Shown here piece by piece: positions 53,837 through 62,796 of a DNA stretch of 64,000 nucleotides; position 1 is the first letter of the stretch, and every line of letters begins with the position of its first letter. The notes below the pieces were generated by a model. It worked only from the letters and a program-made list of their open reading frames with translations, was not told the DNA's origin and ran no database searches. The translations under genes were made by a program, and so were the position numbers. The DNA lies in contig JBJKYL010000013.1 of assembly GCA_045561055.1 (NCBI GenBank), positions 1-64,000 on the forward strand, in the 5' to 3' direction. This DNA comes from SMWC01 sp045561055 (GTDB taxonomy: Bacteria > Pseudomonadota > Gammaproteobacteria > Steroidobacterales > Rariloculaceae).

Positions 53837-53883
53837 TTCGCCGCCTGCGACCTCGCCGACATTACGGTAAAATTTGCGGCGAA
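53837..53883 (+). terminator. Long-loop inverted repeat between queC and tRNA-Lys
   Basis: TTCGCCGC (53837-53844) and GCGGCGAA (53876-53883) are perfectly complementary over eight bases with a 31-base loop. It begins four bases after the queC stop and ends ten bases before the tRNA. No T-run follows. It might aid tRNA processing or termination. Confidence 0.35.
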
Positions 53884-53893
53884 TTCCCATCTC

Positions 53894-53969
53894 GGGGGTA
53901 TAGCTCAGTTGGTAGAGCACTGGCCTTTTAAGCCATTGGTCCTAGGTTCGAATCCTAGTGCCCCCACCA
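53894..53969 (+). tRNA. tRNA-Lys (anticodon TTT)
   Basis: 76 bases with an encoded CCA. The acceptor arm GGGGGTA pairs with TGCCCCC (one T-G). D arm GCTC/GAGC; the anticodon stem has one mismatch at its outer pair; loop CTTTTAA, anticodon TTT; T arm CTAGG/CCTAG around TTCGAAT. The position after queC matches the Pseudomonas-type gene order. Confidence 0.97.
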
Positions 53970-54298
53970 TTCTCATGTTCAAGTAGGTTTGTAGAGATCA
54001 GAGAAGCTATATAACTCTTTGTATTATATCATTTTTACGTCTATTTGTTTTCACCAGAATCTGTTGCAATCCACTAGGGAAGTGGGGTAACTTTGGGATA
54101 ACTCCAATAGGAGTATCACGCGTAATGAAAAAAATAGGCGTGCTCTTTGTCTCTTTGCTCAAAAGATGGCCAGCGATCTATGTATAAGACTTGCATGTAT
54201 AAAGTAGCTGATCAATTACTACCGATCACAGTAAGAGGTGTTGATCTTTGTCAGTCCACTATTAATTGCAATGATTTTACTGGATTCTTAGTGTAGTG
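53970..54298. other. Gap after tRNA-Lys without a recognised gene
   Basis: 329 bases, AT-rich in places. I looked for an integrase gene and for a repeat of the tRNA 3' end that would mark an attachment site, and saw neither. It should contain the promoter of the sulfatase gene. Confidence 0.5.
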
Positions 54299-55909
54299 AT
54301 GAAATCCATCGCATCGCGTAGCCTTCTGGACTTGTTCTGTTGGTGTGTTGTTTTGCTTCTGATCTCAACTCAAAGCTGGGGGCAAGAGACAGAGCGACCG
54401 AATATTCTCTTCATCGTCGGGGACGATCTGGGTTTCACTGACCTGGGATCCTTCGGTGGCGAGATCTCGACGCCGAATCTAGATCGGCTCGCCTACCAAG
54501 GACTACGCTTCACCAATCTGCACGCAGCTTCCGCCTGTCGCTCTACGCGCCTGATGCTGATGGCGGGCGTCAGCTCGGCAGCCGCAAGAGAACCCATCTC
54601 CGAGGCTTTTCGTGGCAGCGTTCTCGGCCTCGACTACGCAACCATCGCGGAGTTATTACAGGACGCCGGCTATTCAACCTATATGACAGGTAAGTGGGAT
54701 TTGGGAAACCTCGCGGGCTACACGCCAACCGACCGTGGTTTCGACCGAGCCTTTTCCTTTCTGACGAATACCAGCGGCTACTTCGCTGACCGGTTCCGCG
54801 ACGACTTCGAGGAAGACGGAAGAGCCCTGAGGCGGGAAGATCTCCCTGCGGATTATTACGCGACGCGGGCTTTCACCGATAAGATGCTCGAGTACCTGAG
54901 TTCTACCGAGCGTGGCCGACCTTGGTTCGCCTTCATGCCCTACAATGCACCGCACTCGCCGTTGCAACTGCCGGAAGATTGGCTAAATCGCTACGCTAGC
55001 CGTTACGACGCCGGTTACGATGCGCTTCGGGAAGAGCGCTTCGCGAGAGCCGTGGATGCCGGCGTGATTCCGTCCGGCGCCGACCTTGAGGGCTATCAAC
55101 CGATCATCGAGCCCTGGTCGAATTTGACGAACGAGGAACAGCGTCGCTACGCCCGCGCCCAGGAAATTTATGCAGGCGTAGTCGAGTACCTTGACATGAG
55201 TATTGGACGGGTCATCGATTATCTGGAAGAGAGCGGGCAACTCGACAATACGGTAATCGTGTTCTCCGCCGATCATGGTGCTTCTCCCGGCGAGCATGGA
55301 GTCGACACGGGTCGTACGCCGCGTAGGGATGGCGGGCAAGATTTGAGTGACGTCGACAACCGCATCGGGAACTTCGGCCGACCGGGATCGTTCATCGATC
55401 ACGGACGCGGCTTTGCGGGGGCCGCGACGGTTCCGTTCAAGTACCAGAAAGGCTCTGTTACAGAAGGAGGTCTGCGGGCTGCGGCCTTCGTTTACTATCC
55501 GCGTGCGGTGCCCGCAGGAGGCGTGAGTAACGCGTTCATGACGGTGATGGATATCCTGCCCACATTTCTCGAGATCGCGGGGACTAAACACCCGGGTGCC
55601 GGCCCATACAGAGACGGACGCGAGATTAACGACATCGCTGGTCGCTCAGCGTGGCTACATTTAACTGGAAAGGCAGCCCGCGTGCATTCCCCCGACTATG
55701 CAGCCGGTTGGACAATCGGTCGCGACGGGGGCGCGCTGATCCGCGGCGACTACAAGATTGTCAACACGCCGCCGCCCGGTGGAATGGGCACGATACCTTG
55801 GCAGCTCTACAATCTTGAGACCGATCCGGGAGAACGGCACGACATTGCTGCCGAGAATCCGGACCTTGTGGCCGAGCTCGTTGCGGAGTGGGAAGCTGAC
55901 TGGCGTTAG
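54299..55909 (+). CDS. Exported sulfatase-family protein with atypical CxSxR motif
   Basis: 536 residues from ATG 54299; GTG 54296 is adjacent. A signal peptide ends near residue 28 (QSWGQ). The sulfatase start NILFIVGDDLGFTDLGS (about 35-51) is canonical, and YMTGKWDLGN and FSADHGAS carry further site residues, though the usual GKWH His is Asp here. The modification motif reads ACRSTRLMLMAG, with Cys80 followed by R-S-T-R, so the Pro of CxPxR is Ser and LTG is MAG. Whether it is matured to formylglycine is doubtful; it may act on another ester or be inactive. Codon use looks richer in G and C at third positions than the operons before tRNA-Lys. Confidence 0.82.
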   Translation: MKSIASRSLLDLFCWCVVLLLISTQSWGQETERPNILFIVGDDLGFTDLGSFGGEISTPNLDRLAYQGLRFTNLHAASACRSTRLMLMAGVSSAAAREPISEAFRGSVLGLDYATIAELLQDAGYSTYMTGKWDLGNLAGYTPTDRGFDRAFSFLTNTSGYFADRFRDDFEEDGRALRREDLPADYYATRAFTDKMLEYLSSTERGRPWFAFMPYNAPHSPLQLPEDWLNRYASRYDAGYDALREERFARAVDAGVIPSGADLEGYQPIIEPWSNLTNEEQRRYARAQEIYAGVVEYLDMSIGRVIDYLEESGQLDNTVIVFSADHGASPGEHGVDTGRTPRRDGGQDLSDVDNRIGNFGRPGSFIDHGRGFAGAATVPFKYQKGSVTEGGLRAAAFVYYPRAVPAGGVSNAFMTVMDILPTFLEIAGTKHPGAGPYRDGREINDIAGRSAWLHLTGKAARVHSPDYAAGWTIGRDGGALIRGDYKIVNTPPPGGMGTIPWQLYNLETDPGERHDIAAENPDLVAELVAEWEADWR

Positions 55910-56264
55910 GTGTTACTGAACCAACTGAAATCTGCGGAAAAGGGGCGGCGGGATGACGCACCGTTGGAAATACCAATAGCGTCGCTACTGTGCACCGATC
56001 TTGGCCTTACCGTTGACTTACGGATAATGAAGTCCCGACTTATCGATCTAAAGCAGCTGTTCAAGCGATTGATATTAATAATGCTGACACAAAAATCTGC
56101 CCGTAATAGGCTCAACACGATTGCCATTTTTTACTGTTCCGCTTAGATAGCCTCGATACTGAGCGCCGCCTTTCTCCGCTCGTTCAAAATCGCCGACGTC
56201 GATTCGACGATGCTTTCGTCGACTATTTAGTCTCTCGGGTGTACCGGGTTCCAGATCTCGGCAG
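55910..56264. other. Gap between convergent genes, no recognised gene
   Basis: 355 bases between the sulfatase stop and the MFS stop. Only short open frames without family features are present. A GTCGATTCGACGATGCTTTCGTC-like stretch (around 56198-56222) has short internal symmetry but no clear terminator. It could be the remains of a degraded gene; no transposase sequence was recognised. Confidence 0.4.
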
Positions 56265-57839
56265 TCATGATTGGGTGGGTGTTTTCTTGCGATCTTCGTA
56301 CAGTCGATCTCGTTCCTCAGGGTCGAGCGGGAGGGCGGGCAGGTACCGCCAGGCGATAATGGCGCCGACGATAGCTACCGCGGTCCCAATCAAGGCCGCC
56401 GCTGACATTGCATTAACAAAGGCCTGGTTGGCGCCTGCTACCAATGATGCTGCCGCTGCCCACGACTCAACGCCGGCACTGGCTAGCTCCACGGCCACCG
56501 TCAGCGTGCCTCCAATTGAGTCACTGGCGAGCGCTGCTTGCTCGGCTGTAAGCGACCCTGTAACCGACGCCATTTCAGACGAATAGGTTGATGCGAGCGC
56601 GCTGCCGAGGACGGCGACACCTAAGGATGCTCCGACCATGCGTGTGGAGTCGTTCATTGCCGATCCGACTCCTGACTTGGCAAGTGGAAGCGATCCCATG
56701 ATCGAATCTGTTGCAGGTGCCCCTGCAACCCCTAAACCGGCTCCCAGCAGCAGCAACGAAACAGCGACGTGTCCGTAGCCTGAATCGATCGTAGCCATAG
56801 CTAGCCATCCCAACGCAACGGCGATGAATATCATCCCGGTTACGACTACCTTCTTGGTTCCAACCCTCTCGACGACGTTAGCAGCCACCGGAGCGGCGAC
56901 GACAAGCGATGCCATGGGAAGGAGCCTAATGCCGGCCTCGAGCGGCGAGAAGCGAAGCACAAACTGGAGATATTGAGTCAGGAGAAACACGGAACCGAGC
57001 ATCCCGAACGAAATTGTGACTATCGTCGCGCTCGCTGCGCTGAAGCGCGGGTTGCGGAAGAACTCCAACCGAAGCATCGGGTAAGTGGTTCGTTTCTCCC
57101 AAATTAGCATTAACGTCAGCATCGCGAGAGCGAGACTAAAGCAAATCAGAACCAACTCGTCGGTCCAACCGCGCGCCGGCGCTTCGATGATGGCAAAAAC
57201 CAAGCCACCCAGCCCTATGATCGATAGACCGGCCCCTACAAGGTCGAGCGGCGTCGCCTCTTCATCCTTCGATTCAGGAACTAACACGAACCCGGTTGCT
57301 ATCGCTATCGCGACTACGAAGATGTTTATCAGAAAAACTGATCCCCACCAGAAATGCTCTAGGAGCCATCCGCCCACGGCAGGACCAAGAATGGCGCCGA
57401 GGCCGGCAACGGCAGCCCACACCCCAATGGCTTTACCACGCTCCTTACCGGAAAAGACATTCGTGATGATCGAGAGCGTAGACGGCATGATCAGTGCTGC
57501 GCCTATCCCCATGAAGGCGCGGGCAACAATCAACGAGTTCGCCGAGTCGGAGAACGCTGCGAAGACTGACGCCACGCCAAAGATGATCAATCCTGAGTTC
57601 AAAGCGGCTTTGCGGCCAAACCTGTCCCCAATCGCTCCCATCGTCAACAGTAAACCGGCGAACACGAGCATGTAGGAATCCAATATCCACTGCAGCTCGC
57701 TACTGGTGGCGCCAAGCTCTCGCACCAATGTGGGGAGGGCGACGTTCAGGATCGTGTTATCGAGCCCAATGATCAGGAGGCTGAGCGACAACACCGCTAA
57801 CGTTGCCCAGCGACGATCGTGTATGGTTTTGGGGTGCAT
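56265..57839 (-). CDS. MFS transporter, DHA2 (EmrB/QacA) drug-efflux type
   Basis: 524 residues with 14 predicted spans, as for DHA2 pumps. Seen: LLIIGLDNTILNVALPTLV (about 20-38, motif D1), GAIGDRFGRKAALNSG (about 68-83, the motif A loop), GKAIGVWAAVAGLGAILGPAVGG in two parts (about 136-158, motif C). It is a proton-driven exporter of small lipophilic compounds; substrate unknown. No TetR regulator or membrane-fusion partner is adjacent. Confidence 0.9.
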   Translation of the reverse strand: MHPKTIHDRRWATLAVLSLSLLIIGLDNTILNVALPTLVRELGATSSELQWILDSYMLVFAGLLLTMGAIGDRFGRKAALNSGLIIFGVASVFAAFSDSANSLIVARAFMGIGAALIMPSTLSIITNVFSGKERGKAIGVWAAVAGLGAILGPAVGGWLLEHFWWGSVFLINIFVVAIAIATGFVLVPESKDEEATPLDLVGAGLSIIGLGGLVFAIIEAPARGWTDELVLICFSLALAMLTLMLIWEKRTTYPMLRLEFFRNPRFSAASATIVTISFGMLGSVFLLTQYLQFVLRFSPLEAGIRLLPMASLVVAAPVAANVVERVGTKKVVVTGMIFIAVALGWLAMATIDSGYGHVAVSLLLLGAGLGVAGAPATDSIMGSLPLAKSGVGSAMNDSTRMVGASLGVAVLGSALASTYSSEMASVTGSLTAEQAALASDSIGGTLTVAVELASAGVESWAAAASLVAGANQAFVNAMSAAALIGTAVAIVGAIIAWRYLPALPLDPEERDRLYEDRKKTPTQS

Positions 57840-58023
57840 TATGTTTTCTTACAAATACCAAACGGAATCGTATCGTATGTTTTTTGATTATCGATTGCGA
57901 CCGGTTTCGAACTCGGTATCGCTGGTGTCGTCAGGTGGATTAAAGCGCTATGCTTTTATGGGAAAACAATCTTGGTTTGTGGCAGAATTTTGACAAAATA
58001 GAGACCTCTAATAGGATTCAAAC

Positions 58024-58668
58024 ATGTACGTTTTTCAACTGATCTCACTGGGCTCGATATTGTTATTCAGTACCTCGACGATAGCCCAACGCTGGGCCCC
58101 CTTCACTAGCGAGGAGGGTGAATTTACGATCATGGCACCCGGCGGGACGTTCGATATCGAAACGATCGACTGGGAGACCGAGTACGGCATCGTGGTGCCT
58201 GCCAAGGTCCATAAGGCCGTTACCGATCAAGGCACCTTCACCCTGACCGTGGTGGACTATTATGACTCGTTGGCGCTGCATGAAAAGCGCATTGAGGAGA
58301 CAGGTGGTCTCTACATAGGGGTTTACGGTGAGGTGGACGTGCGTGCCTCGATAGCCTATGTCGCAAGGCAGATCAGAGAAGCGGCGGAGAGCGTCGAGTA
58401 TGATAATTACCACTACATTGGCCGCGTCGACGGGCATCAGCTGCACACGACCAATCCCGATGGAACACGTACGTTCGCGGGCCTCTACCTGCTTGAAAGC
58501 AAGCTTTACGTCATCGAGGCGAGGATCAACCCGGGGCAGCCTCCGGGAGGGATGTTCCAGCAGTCGTTGGCGTTCATCGACGAGTCTGGAAATTCCATTT
58601 TCTTCGATAGCTTCCGTCAACCGCGAAAGGTCCGAGAAGGCGGGGAATGGCCGACACCGACGAGGTAA
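58024..58668 (+). CDS. Secreted hypothetical protein
   Basis: 214 residues. A signal peptide (1-21) ends TSTIAQ. The mature start RWAPFTSEEGEFTIMAPGG (about 23-41) resembles secreted proteins with a beta-sandwich domain in which a short F-(T/S)-(V/I)-x-x-P segment recurs, but I cannot assign a family. There is no metal or catalytic motif. It precedes the DUF6152 gene at 58731 by 62 bases on the same strand and may share its transcript. Confidence 0.7.
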   Translation: MYVFQLISLGSILLFSTSTIAQRWAPFTSEEGEFTIMAPGGTFDIETIDWETEYGIVVPAKVHKAVTDQGTFTLTVVDYYDSLALHEKRIEETGGLYIGVYGEVDVRASIAYVARQIREAAESVEYDNYHYIGRVDGHQLHTTNPDGTRTFAGLYLLESKLYVIEARINPGQPPGGMFQQSLAFIDESGNSIFFDSFRQPRKVREGGEWPTPTR

Positions 58669-58730
58669 TGAAGGTACGAACGATCGCTGGCTGTGTGAAG
58701 GTCAGAAAAGGAAGAGTTTAGGAGTAAGAG

Positions 58731-59102
58731 ATGGAACTGAAGAGATTTGGCATTGCCATTATTGTAGCGCATGCATTGGCGATCACCGCCTGGGGGCACC
58801 ACTCCCACGGCAACTATCAGATGATCGAATGGGTTGAGTTCGACGGAACTGTCATGGACGTCTACTGGATCAATCCCCACGCTTGGGTGTACATGGATGT
58901 CGAGAGCGAGAGCGGCGAAACGGAGACCTGGGCCCTGGAGGCTGCGGGAGCCGCGACGCTGGCCCGGGCCGGAATCTCGCCGGACGAGCTCCAACCAGGC
59001 GACAAGATCCACGTAAAATGCCACGCACTCCGTGACGGCTCCAACGGCTGCCTGCTCGGATTCATCACGACGTCTGACGGTGTCGAAAAAATGTGGGACT
59101 AA
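58731..59102 (+). CDS. DUF6152 family protein, short stand-alone form
   Basis: 123 residues, DUF6152 only. The signal peptide (1-22) ends TAWG and the mature start is His23-His24; NPH is at 48-50. GETETWALEAAG (about 63-74) matches the domain, then PGDKIHVKCHALRDGSNGC (about 87-105). No C-terminal-domain gene follows, unlike the pair at 2466-3550. Function unknown. Confidence 0.84.
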   Translation: MELKRFGIAIIVAHALAITAWGHHSHGNYQMIEWVEFDGTVMDVYWINPHAWVYMDVESESGETETWALEAAGAATLARAGISPDELQPGDKIHVKCHALRDGSNGCLLGFITTSDGVEKMWD

Positions 59103-59126
59103 GTTAAAACCGGTAGACTACACCTT

Positions 59127-59147
59127 CCGGTAACCGGTAACCGGTAA
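59127..59147. repeat. Three tandem CCGGTAA heptamers
   Basis: CCGGTAA occurs three times head to tail, with another CCGGT at 59110-59114, directly after the DUF6152 stop. Too short for a typed repeat; GGTTACCGG-type symmetry could let it fold back. No function assigned. Confidence 0.5.
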
Positions 59148-59311
59148 TCGCCGGCCAAAAGTTTTAGGAAGAATTTGTTATGGTGTTTTTGCGGTTCAAC
59201 TTTCGGTAGGGAAGGGGATGAGAAAGCAGAGATACAGTAAGAGAAATAATTAAAATAGGGATAAATGGTATGGGTCAGGGTTTAGCAGAAAGGCTAATTA
59301 GAAAGGGCATC

Positions 59312-60019
59312 ATGAGTCGAGTCGCATTGTTTGTCGCGGGTCTGACTATGCTCATCGGTTCCGATCCGAGCGTTGCGCAGGGACAAGCCCCCGGCTTGTT
59401 GGACTTGCGTATCGTGACGGTCAAGCCCAATCGGATCGATGAATGGGTAGAGCTGCAGCACGAGATGAACGCAGCGCGAGAGGAAGCTGGTATGTCGGCC
59501 AGGGAGTTCTGGCGGGTTGAGATCGGCGACTTGGATACCTTCCATATTTTTACGCCGATCATTCGGGTGGGAGAGGAAGAGCTGCCGTGGGTATCCGATG
59601 AGGCCGCTCAGTGGACTGCTCGTGTCAACGACACGCTGGTCTCGCGACGGAACATGGTGTTGCGGATCCACCCGGCAAGTATTCCGCGGGTGGAGGGTAA
59701 ACAATACGAGTTCGCCGTTGTTCGGACGCGGGTAGCGCATAGAGATCACTTCACCGACCTGTTTAATTGGTACGGCGAGAAATGGTATCCGTTTCAACGT
59801 GAGGCGGGGTCCGAAGCGATGTTGTTGACTCAAATTGTTTACGCTGGCAATGCGCGCACGATGTATTCGGTTGATTTGTATGAAGATTTGGACGAGTTGA
59901 ATGCGCCGCCGAGTCTCCCCCCCGCCGAGACGCGAGAACTGCTTGCTGAAGGTAGTCCTTACGTGGAGTTAGCCTCGCAGATATTACTGCGGCGTCACCA
60001 CGACCTCAGCTCGAGATGA
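59312..60019 (+). CDS. Secreted protein, possibly with two NIPSNAP/ABM-like halves
   Basis: 235 residues from ATG 59312, with AAAGGG upstream; ATG 59270 is possible. The signal peptide ends near residue 23 (SVAQG). Each half has a beta-strand, a long helix and an aromatic strand: LLDLRIVTVKPNRIDEWVEL in the first (about 28-47) and YEFAVVRTRVAHRDHFTDLF in the second (about 129-148), the pattern of dimeric alpha/beta barrel proteins such as NIPSNAP or antibiotic-monooxygenase folds. That call is weak. Its stop overlaps the sulfatase start (ATGA at 60016-60019), so the two are coupled. Confidence 0.65.
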   Translation: MSRVALFVAGLTMLIGSDPSVAQGQAPGLLDLRIVTVKPNRIDEWVELQHEMNAAREEAGMSAREFWRVEIGDLDTFHIFTPIIRVGEEELPWVSDEAAQWTARVNDTLVSRRNMVLRIHPASIPRVEGKQYEFAVVRTRVAHRDHFTDLFNWYGEKWYPFQREAGSEAMLLTQIVYAGNARTMYSVDLYEDLDELNAPPSLPPAETRELLAEGSPYVELASQILLRRHHDLSSR

Positions 60020-61515
60020 TCATCAGCTTGTTTGGAAGAATAATCATGAAACGTACCCCACGAATTGTCGAGCTGTCTGCCTACAAAAGTTACTATGTGA
60101 TGGCTGCGTCGTTTCTTCTGTTTGGGCTGTCGGGCAATGTGGCTGCGGCACCGAATATCCTTCTTATCATCGGTGACGATATGGGCGTGGAAACTCTAGC
60201 TTCCTATGGTGTGGGGGAAAATACACCACCTACCACGGCCGCGCTCGATGAGCTGGCCAGAGAAGGTGTGCGTTTCACTAATGTCTGGTCGCAGCCGTCT
60301 TGCTCGCCCACGCGCGCGACGATGATCACGGGCCGTTATGGATTCCGGACCGGTGTCGGTATGGCGGTCGCGGGGGCCTTTCCTATGGCTGCCGCGCCGG
60401 ATAAGCCCGCGTGGGCATCTTCCGAACGTCCCCCCAGGACCACGGTGACCCCCTTAGTCCGGCCCGCGCTCATGTCCGAGGAGTTCACCCTGCCTATGGC
60501 TCTGAAGGGCGCTTATGCAACAGCGGCTATCGGTAAGTGGCACCTCGCTGGTGCCTCCAATGGGTGGATCGAACATCCTAATCGTGTTGGTTTCGATCAC
60601 TATTCGGGGATAATCACGGGAACCACTGATTCGTACTTCACCTGGAATAAGGTCGTCAATGGTGAAGTCAGCGGAACGACAGGTTATGCACCGGCTGATA
60701 AGGCCGACGACGCCATCCGCTGGATTGACCAACAGGGCGATAACCCTTGGTTTCTCTGGTTTGCCTTCAATCTTCCACACGTGCCGTTGCATCTGCCCCC
60801 GGAAGACGGGTGGCAGTCGGATTATTCGCATATAGACCCTCAGTCGCTTCCGCCACCACAATCCTCCGAATACTTTGCCGAGACATTTCCCTACTTTTCG
60901 GCGATGATCGAAGCTATGGACACACAGATTGGTAGGCTACTGGCATCACTCGAACCAGAAGTACGTGACAACACCTACGTAATTTTTATCGGTGACAACG
61001 GCTCCGGCATCATAAGCCGAGACGATCTTGCGCCGGTCCGATCAGGACACGCTAAAGGAACTGTCTACCAGGGCGGCATCAATGTGCCCATGATCGTAAC
61101 AGGCCCGGGCGTAGCCAGTGGGGCCGTAAGCGAGGCGCTGGTAAATACAACGGATCTGTTTGTCACGCTCATGGAAATGGCGGGTATCGATTCTGAGGAG
61201 GAGATTCCCGGCGAGGTCAAGCACGATTCCATCAGCTTTCTACCGGTGCTATCGGATCCCGATGCTCCGACCGGGCGGGAATGGCTCTACGCTGATCGTT
61301 TCATCGGCGGAATACCTGGGGTAGCGGATGGTGACTATGCCATGCGCGGCGATCGATACAAACTCCTGCGACACCGTGGTACAGAAGAATTTTACGATCT
61401 TCAAAGAGACCCCTACGAACACGACAATCTTCTGACCAGAGATTTGTCTGTTGAAGAAAATGCGGCCTTCCTTGTTTTGGGAGAGCGGATCCAGGAGCTT
61501 AGAAGCAGCGAATAG
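60016..61515 (+). CDS. Exported sulfatase (formylglycine type)
   Basis: 499 residues from ATG 60016, overlapping the upstream stop; ATG 60046 is an alternative. A hydrophobic signal/anchor (about 25-44) ends NVAAA. Then NILLIIGDDMGVETLASYG (about 47-65), the motif SCSPTRATMITGRY with Cys96 (canonical CxPxR), AIGKWHLAG with Lys and His, and FIGDNGS with metal Asp/Asn. All site residues expected of an active type I sulfatase are there. Substrate unknown. Translational coupling to the secreted protein before it suggests a joint role. Confidence 0.9.
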   Translation: MIISLFGRIIMKRTPRIVELSAYKSYYVMAASFLLFGLSGNVAAAPNILLIIGDDMGVETLASYGVGENTPPTTAALDELAREGVRFTNVWSQPSCSPTRATMITGRYGFRTGVGMAVAGAFPMAAAPDKPAWASSERPPRTTVTPLVRPALMSEEFTLPMALKGAYATAAIGKWHLAGASNGWIEHPNRVGFDHYSGIITGTTDSYFTWNKVVNGEVSGTTGYAPADKADDAIRWIDQQGDNPWFLWFAFNLPHVPLHLPPEDGWQSDYSHIDPQSLPPPQSSEYFAETFPYFSAMIEAMDTQIGRLLASLEPEVRDNTYVIFIGDNGSGIISRDDLAPVRSGHAKGTVYQGGINVPMIVTGPGVASGAVSEALVNTTDLFVTLMEMAGIDSEEEIPGEVKHDSISFLPVLSDPDAPTGREWLYADRFIGGIPGVADGDYAMRGDRYKLLRHRGTEEFYDLQRDPYEHDNLLTRDLSVEENAAFLVLGERIQELRSSE

Positions 61516-61575
61516 TCATTCTTGTTTCGCGGCCGAGAACAGATCCCCACGGCGGCATCCGCTCGCGGTATTTGA

Positions 61576-61604
61576 CTCGCTGCTATCCCGCCCGGTATAG
61601 CGAG
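61576..61604. terminator. Hairpin between convergent sulfatase and acyl-CoA dehydrogenase genes
   Basis: CTCGCT and AGCGAG are complementary over six bases around a 17-base loop, placed just before the stop codons meet (61515 and 61612). There is no T-run. It is probably a bidirectional transcription end, at low confidence. Confidence 0.3.
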
Positions 61605-61611
61605 CTGGCGA

Positions 61612-62796
61612 CTAGAAGGCCGAAATGCCGGTAATTGCTCGACCGAGGATCAGTGCGTGAATGTCGTGCGTGCCCTCATAAGTATTCACCACCTCCAGAT
61701 TGACAAGGTGGCGAGCGATTTCATATTCGTCGCTTATTCCGTTGCCGCCCAACATGTCGCGCGCCGTTCGTGCGACTTCCAAAGCCTTACCGCAGTTATT
61801 ACGTTTGAAAAGGCTCGTCAGTTCAACTGCCGCGCTTCCTTCGTCACGCACGCGTCCCAGCCGCAAGCATCCCTGTAGGCCGAGTGTGATCTCCGTCAAC
61901 ATGTCGGCGAGTCTTTTCTGTACCAACTGATTAGCGGCCAGTGGTTTGTCGAATTGCTTACGATCGAGCACGTATTTTCGCGCACGCTGGTAGCAGTCCT
62001 CAGCTGCACCAATAGCCCCCCAGCAGATCCCAAAGCGTGCGCTATTGAGGCCGGTAAACGGGCCTTTCAGCCCGCGAACGTCGGCAAAAGCATTCTCTTC
62101 CGGGCAGAAGACGCTATCCATCACGATTTCACCCGTTATGCTAGTCCGAAGTCCGATCTTGCCGTGAATCGTCGGCGTAGATAGACCTTTACTACCTTTC
62201 TCTAGGACGAATCCGCGGATTACGCCTTCTTCGTCCTTTGCCCAAACTAAGAGGACATCGGCAATCGGGCTGTTCGTGATCCAGGTTTTCGCACCAGTCA
62301 GTGTCCAGCCTCCCGGAGCCTTCTTCGCACGAGTGATCATATTACCCGGGTCTGAGCCGGCATCGGGTTCGGTCAGGCCGAAGCAACCAATTAGCTTACC
62401 TGTTGCGAGCTTAGGCAAGTATTTTTGCTTCATTGTCTCGCTGCCGAACTCATGAATCGGCAACATAACTAGTGACGACTGAACGCTAATCATCGAGCGG
62501 TAGCCGGAGTCGACACGTTCGATTTCACGCGCAATAAGGCCATAGCAAACATAGTTCAGATTCGCCCCACCGTAGGTTTCGGGAATCATTGGTCCAATCA
62601 GGCCGAGTTCACCCATCTCTCGGTATATTTCACGCTCCTCCGACTTTCCTTCGCGAAAAGCTTCCAGCACACGCGGTGCCAGCTTTTCTTGGCAGTATTT
62701 GCGCGCCGCGTAAGAGACTGCGAGCTCCTCCTCGCTCAGCTGTGAATCGAGCAATAGTGGATCGTCCTCATTAAAAACTAGTTTGTTATTAGCCAT
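61612..62796 (-). CDS. gcdH: Acyl-CoA dehydrogenase, glutaryl-CoA dehydrogenase type
   Basis: 394 residues. FAD enzyme; the glutaryl-CoA type oxidises and decarboxylates glutaryl-CoA to crotonyl-CoA in lysine, tryptophan and aromatic breakdown. Blocks: RSMISVQSSLVMLPIHEFG (about 98-116), CFGLTEPDAGSDPGNM (about 137-152), KTWITNSPIAD (about 165-175), and the catalytic Glu in NTYEGTHDIHALILGRA (about 372-388). RSMISVQSSLVM and YEGTHDIHALILGRAITG are typical of GcdH. Alone on its strand. Confidence 0.87.
   Translation of the reverse strand: MANNKLVFNEDDPLLLDSQLSEEELAVSYAARKYCQEKLAPRVLEAFREGKSEEREIYREMGELGLIGPMIPETYGGANLNYVCYGLIAREIERVDSGYRSMISVQSSLVMLPIHEFGSETMKQKYLPKLATGKLIGCFGLTEPDAGSDPGNMITRAKKAPGGWTLTGAKTWITNSPIADVLLVWAKDEEGVIRGFVLEKGSKGLSTPTIHGKIGLRTSITGEIVMDSVFCPEENAFADVRGLKGPFTGLNSARFGICWGAIGAAEDCYQRARKYVLDRKQFDKPLAANQLVQKRLADMLTEITLGLQGCLRLGRVRDEGSAAVELTSLFKRNNCGKALEVARTARDMLGGNGISDEYEIARHLVNLEVVNTYEGTHDIHALILGRAITGISAF

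Noticed and set aside
58063..58620. 185-residue minus-strand open frame
   Set aside because: Shadow of the secreted protein at 58024-58668, which has a signal peptide; the reverse frame shows no features.
53894..61515. Integrative element bounded by tRNA-Lys att sites
   Set aside because: No integrase and no repeat of the tRNA 3' end were seen in the window, so only an accessory block is reported.
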